DNA from: Chryseobacterium kimseyorum
GTDB lineage: Bacteria; Bacteroidota; Bacteroidia; Flavobacteriales; Weeksellaceae
Reading direction: 5' to 3'
NCBI RefSeq assembly: GCF_025971945.1
Contig: NZ_JAPDHW010000003.1
Location: 248,001 to 312,000, forward strand
Length of the DNA: 64,000 nt
Shown piece after piece: positions 60,741 through 64,000 of the stretch (position 1 is its first letter; every line of letters starts with the position of its first letter). The notes beneath the pieces were generated by a model. That model searched no databases, was not told the DNA's origin, and saw only the letters and a program-made list of their open reading frames with translations. Both the position numbers and the translations under genes were made by a program.

Positions 60741-60770
60741 TTGCGAAGTTGATAAAAATAATTAAATTTG
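60741..60770 (+). promoter_or_regulatory. consensus promoter of the adhesin gene
   Basis: TTG (60741-60743), exactly 19 bases, TAAATTTG (60763-60770). Transcription would start near 60777 and leave a long leader of about 140 bases before the ATG at 60920. Confidence 0.8.
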
Positions 60771-60794
60771 TGAACACCAAAAAATATTAATTCT

Positions 60795-60854
60795 ATGAGT
60801 GAAATCTCTCCATTTTTACTTTGTTGTCCATTCTCGGATCATGAGTTTCCCTAG
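60795..60854 (+). other. possible 19-codon leader ORF
   Basis: ATG at 60795, TAG at 60852-60854, inside the transcribed leader of the adhesin gene. The product (MSEISPFLLCCPFSDHEFP) has two adjacent cysteines. It could be a regulatory upstream ORF, but only the position supports it. Confidence 0.3.
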
Positions 60855-60919
60855 CAATATTTTCTTATCAACATTCATCACCTTCATTTTAGACGATGTA
60901 TAACACAGAATATTAAAAT

Positions 60920-63900
60920 ATGAATAAATTTCTACTCACCATAACATTTTTTCTGGCTTTTGTAGCTGAAATATCGGCACAGTGTACTGCTGTACCGGCA
61001 CCTTTTTTACAATCATTTTCCACAGGCGTTCTGCCGAACTGTTGGGTTAATCAAAACCCAACATCAACATCCACCAATGCCAACGTGAAATGGAAATTTA
61101 CCGGCGCTGCAGGATATGGTGCCACCAATAACGGCGGTAAACCTGCGGGTACTTTTGCCTGGGTGGATGCAAGTACACCTTACACGGCTGAGCACACCGT
61201 AGAATTGCTTACGCCTCAGATTAATTTAACGGGACTGACCAATCCTTATGTGAAATTTGAATGGTTTAAAAATCATTTAACAGCATTGAACGGAACCGTT
61301 CCCAATTACGAACATAATCAACTGAAACTTGAAGTAAACAGCGGCGCAGGTTGGGTGCAAATCTGGGCAAGCAATACCAATGATCCTGAATGGAGAACGG
61401 TAGGAGTTCCGATAGCTGCATCCTATGTGGGCGCGACAATTCAGCTCAAGTTTACTGTTGATAAAGATGTGGCCGGCAATGGGTATTTTTACGATGATGT
61501 TTTACTAGATGAGGTGCAGGTGATACAGGCTCCAACCTGTTTTGAACCGACCACTCTTCCGGTAACCAATGTCACGCCTACCTCTGGAACAATTAACTGG
61601 ACGCCTCCAGTGGCTCCCGCACCAGCTCCAGCCAACGGTTACGAATATTATTATAATACCACCAATACGCCACCGGTTGCTGCTACTCCGGGAACGGCAA
61701 GTGCAGGAACAACGGCTAATTTAACGCCATTAGTTCCGGGAACTACTTACTATTGGTGGGTGAGATCTGTTTGCTCGGCAACCGACAAATCACCCTGGGT
61801 ATCGGGAACTCCGTTTACGCCAGGACAGATAGGTGGTGGAACGGCTACACACGCATATTTACCTGTATACTCGTGCTCAGGATTTAATTATTCTCAGCAG
61901 ATTTATACTGCCTCAGAAGTTGCGGGTGCTGTGGGTGCCAACAATTATATCACCTCGATTAAATTTTATGTATCTACAACGGCTGCTACTCCGGCTAATT
62001 ATAATCAATGGGTAATTTACATGGGGAATACATCCCAAAGTGATTTTGCGACAACTACCAGCTGGGTCCCGTCATCGTCATTATCGCAGGTTTACAATGC
62101 TACTTTACCTGCAATGACTGCAGGAACCTGGGTTACGATTCCGCTGAGCACTCCTTTCCTCTGGAATAGTGTTGATAATGTAGTGATAGCAGTTGATGAA
62201 AATTCTACAGGGACCTCATGTACTGCTAATTGGGGAAGCTATGCAGCAGGAACCAATAAAGGAATGCTGTACTATAACACCACGACAAATCCTGATCCTG
62301 CAAATCCACCAACGGCTACGAGCAGATATTCTGTAATCCCAATCATTCAGATGGTAGGTACAGCTCTAGTTCCGTGTTCCGCAACGCCACCGACAAATAT
62401 TGCGGTGAGTAATATCTCGGCTACTTCTGCAAATGTTTCGTGGACACCAACTGCGGGAGCGACATATGTCTTAAGATATAGATCACTTCCTGGCGGAACC
62501 TGGAATACGATAAATCTTACACAACCACTTACCAATACCTATACTATTGATGGTCTTTTGGAATTTACTCAGTATGAAGTTGAAATAGCCACTGTCTGTA
62601 ATGCGAGTCCGGCAGGAGCATATTCTACTCCGGTAACTTTTACAACACCGGGAGTTTCGTGGTGTCCTCATGCTGCACAGTATACCAGTGCAACTTATGG
62701 ATGGATTTCAAATGTAACTGTAAATCCTGTAGGATCTGCAGTATTGAATAATACGTCAACACAGTCTCAATATACTAACTTCTCTACCAATCCTGCTTTA
62801 GATTTGATTCTTGTAAGAGGTACTCAGAATAACTCAATCTCTGTTGGGAAAACCTGGCCAGGTACTCAGTATGCGAATTATACCAATGTCTGGATTGATT
62901 TTGACAGAGATGGTATTTTTGATGCAAGTGAGCTGATCTACACCAGTGGATCCAGCACTGCATCACCTGTGTCCGGAACTTTCAATGTTCCGGCAGTAAC
63001 TTACAATGGTCCTAACGCAACGAGAATGAGAGTCGTGGTGTCCTACGCTTTGGCGGCAGGTGCGTGCTCCGGAAATACATATGGCGAAGTTGAAGATTAT
63101 GCTGTACGATTTATTAATCCTGTACCGTGTACGACGGCTGCTCCTACGAATTTAACGGCGACGAACCTTACGCCGGTGAGTGCTGTGTTATCATGGATGC
63201 CTGCTCAGGGTGCAACTTACATTGTACAGTGGAGACAGGTAGGTACCACACCCTGGACTACCATTACTCCTAACCCGACAGTGAGTACATATACACTTAC
63301 AGGTTTAAGTGAACAGGTTCAGTATGAATTTAGAGTGGCTTACATTTGCGGTGGAGTACAGGGTACGTATTCAGCACCTATACAGTTTACTACGCCGGCC
63401 GTTTCGTGGTGTCCTCATGCTGCGCAATATACAAGTGCGATCTATGGATGGATATCCAATGTAACCGTAACTCCTGTAGGTTCACCAATATTAAATAACA
63501 CATCACCACAGTCTCAGTATACGGATTACACAGCCAACCCTGCATTGGAGCTAACTCTTGCGAGAGGAACTCAGAATAATTCTATTTCGGTAGGAAAGAC
63601 ATGGTCTGGTACTCAATATGCTAATTACACAAATGTTTGGATTGACTATGACAGAAATGGTATTTTCGATACCAATGAACTGATCTATACAAGCGGTTCC
63701 AATGCTACGTCACCAGTTTCCGGAACCTTTAATGTTCCTGCTGTTACGTATAACGGTCCTAATGCTACAAGAATGAGAGTTGTAGTTTCTTACGCTGCCG
63801 CTGCCGGGGCCTGTTCTGGAAATACCTATGGTGAAGTAGAAGATTATGCCGTGAAGTTTATTGATCTACTGCCATGTAGCACAATTGCTCCGGTGCCAGT

Positions 63901-64000
63901 AGTATCTAATATGACATCGTCTACAGCATATGTTTCATGGGTTCCTACCGCCAATGCAACCTACAGAATAAGATGGAGACAGCAGGGTACAACATCCTGG
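60920..64000 (+). CDS. large secreted adhesin with fibronectin-III and GEVED repeats, 3' end outside window
   Basis: At least 1027 aa. A signal peptide (LLTITFFLAFVAEISA|Q) precedes an N-terminal MAM/choice-of-anchor-J-like jelly-roll domain (about 21-195), fibronectin type III domains (about 200-290 and 490-575), a jelly-roll-like stretch between them, then alternating GEVED domains (GNTYGEVEDYAV near 721 and 970) and fibronectin domains. Units of 747 bases (249 aa) starting at 62654 and 63401 are near copies. Such proteins of Flavobacteriia are usually exported by type IX secretion with a C-terminal sorting domain, which would lie outside the window. The frame runs open to the last base. 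Confidence 0.9.
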   Translation, partial: MNKFLLTITFFLAFVAEISAQCTAVPAPFLQSFSTGVLPNCWVNQNPTSTSTNANVKWKFTGAAGYGATNNGGKPAGTFAWVDASTPYTAEHTVELLTPQINLTGLTNPYVKFEWFKNHLTALNGTVPNYEHNQLKLEVNSGAGWVQIWASNTNDPEWRTVGVPIAASYVGATIQLKFTVDKDVAGNGYFYDDVLLDEVQVIQAPTCFEPTTLPVTNVTPTSGTINWTPPVAPAPAPANGYEYYYNTTNTPPVAATPGTASAGTTANLTPLVPGTTYYWWVRSVCSATDKSPWVSGTPFTPGQIGGGTATHAYLPVYSCSGFNYSQQIYTASEVAGAVGANNYITSIKFYVSTTAATPANYNQWVIYMGNTSQSDFATTTSWVPSSSLSQVYNATLPAMTAGTWVTIPLSTPFLWNSVDNVVIAVDENSTGTSCTANWGSYAAGTNKGMLYYNTTTNPDPANPPTATSRYSVIPIIQMVGTALVPCSATPPTNIAVSNISATSANVSWTPTAGATYVLRYRSLPGGTWNTINLTQPLTNTYTIDGLLEFTQYEVEIATVCNASPAGAYSTPVTFTTPGVSWCPHAAQYTSATYGWISNVTVNPVGSAVLNNTSTQSQYTNFSTNPALDLILVRGTQNNSISVGKTWPGTQYANYTNVWIDFDRDGIFDASELIYTSGSSTASPVSGTFNVPAVTYNGPNATRMRVVVSYALAAGACSGNTYGEVEDYAVRFINPVPCTTAAPTNLTATNLTPVSAVLSWMPAQGATYIVQWRQVGTTPWTTITPNPTVSTYTLTGLSEQVQYEFRVAYICGGVQGTYSAPIQFTTPAVSWCPHAAQYTSAIYGWISNVTVTPVGSPILNNTSPQSQYTDYTANPALELTLARGTQNNSISVGKTWSGTQYANYTNVWIDYDRNGIFDTNELIYTSGSNATSPVSGTFNVPAVTYNGPNATRMRVVVSYAAAAGACSGNTYGEVEDYAVKFIDLLPCSTIAPVPVVSNMTSSTAYVSWVPTANATYRIRWRQQGTTSW
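62654..64000 (+). repeat. 747-bp tandem repeat inside the adhesin gene
   Basis: Unit 1 (62654-63400) and unit 2 (63401 to the window end, incomplete) each encode one GEVED-type domain plus one fibronectin type III domain. The GEVED part, from VSWCPHAAQYTSA to NTYGEVEDYAV, is conserved almost residue for residue while third positions differ, so the duplication is not fresh; the fibronectin parts have diverged more. Confidence 0.8.

Noticed and set aside
60569..60790. 73-codon frame on the + strand
   Set aside because: Isoleucine/asparagine/lysine-rich product explained by AT composition, and the adhesin promoter lies within it.
1..64000. CRISPR arrays, prophage, integrases or intact insertion sequences
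   Set aside because: No regularly spaced direct repeats, phage structural genes, recombinases or transposases were seen in any frame.

Overview
The window is AT-rich DNA from a member of the Bacteroidota, most likely a Chryseobacterium-like flavobacterium (Weeksellaceae). Supporting signs are -10 boxes of the TAnnTTTG type with a TTG about 17-21 bases upstream, few Shine-Dalgarno sites, many small SpII lipoproteins, a TonB-dependent receptor, an OlsF-type ornithine-lipid synthase, a bacillithiol-type reductase (YpdA), a complete Bat (aerotolerance) operon and a large fibronectin-III/GEVED adhesin of the type IX secretion kind. There is no phage, integrase, intact IS element or CRISPR array; it reads as ordinary chromosome with several decayed or unusual spots.

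Layout. 1-6.5 kb: a truncated YcxB-like membrane protein, a PLP-dependent cysteine synthase, an FtsX-type permease divergent from a NamZ-type muramidase (start codons only 4 bases apart), and a three-gene envelope operon (thioredoxin-TPR protein, outer-membrane barrel, small membrane protein). 6.6-6.9 kb: two identical tRNA-Phe genes, each with its own promoter and terminator. 7-15.5 kb: olsF and aspartate kinase, fbp-menC, an alpha/beta hydrolase, glnS. 15.7-21.7 kb: MFS exporter, TonB receptor, an NTR/TIMP-like lipoprotein with ypdA, a lipoprotein. 21.7-29.4 kb: GT4 glycosyltransferase, GxxExxY protein, giant YfhO membrane protein, lipoprotein, rlmB and a DinB protein, separated by imperfect inverted repeats with an ACCGCAAAAG core.

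29.6-37.1 kb is the Bat operon: moxR, DUF58, a BatD-like/DUF4381-like protein, batA, batB, batC, batD, mostly with overlapping ends. An AAA+ chaperone, three von Willebrand factor A domains and a periplasmic TPR protein probably form one envelope complex. 37-45 kb: MarC protein, isochorismate synthase with a hotdog thioesterase (menaquinone pathway, like menC at 11.3 kb), an acyltransferase with an unusual active site, a PadR/PspC pair with a visible operator, an FG-GAP-like gene broken by one stop codon, and an HD hydrolase. 45-48 kb: a cobalamin riboswitch with no recognisable B12 gene behind it, and a frameshifted ABC ATPase with its membrane partner.

48-60.5 kb: PAP2 phosphatase, FabH-like synthase, DUF2383 protein, photolyase, an orphan PAS histidine kinase, a stand-alone EF-Tu domain-3-like protein, an AsmA protein, a VOC protein, and an aldo/keto reductase with an AraC regulator. 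60.7-64 kb: a well-formed promoter drives a secreted repeat adhesin that runs off the window end. Several very small ORFs (20-39 codons) in the gaps are reported with low confidence.
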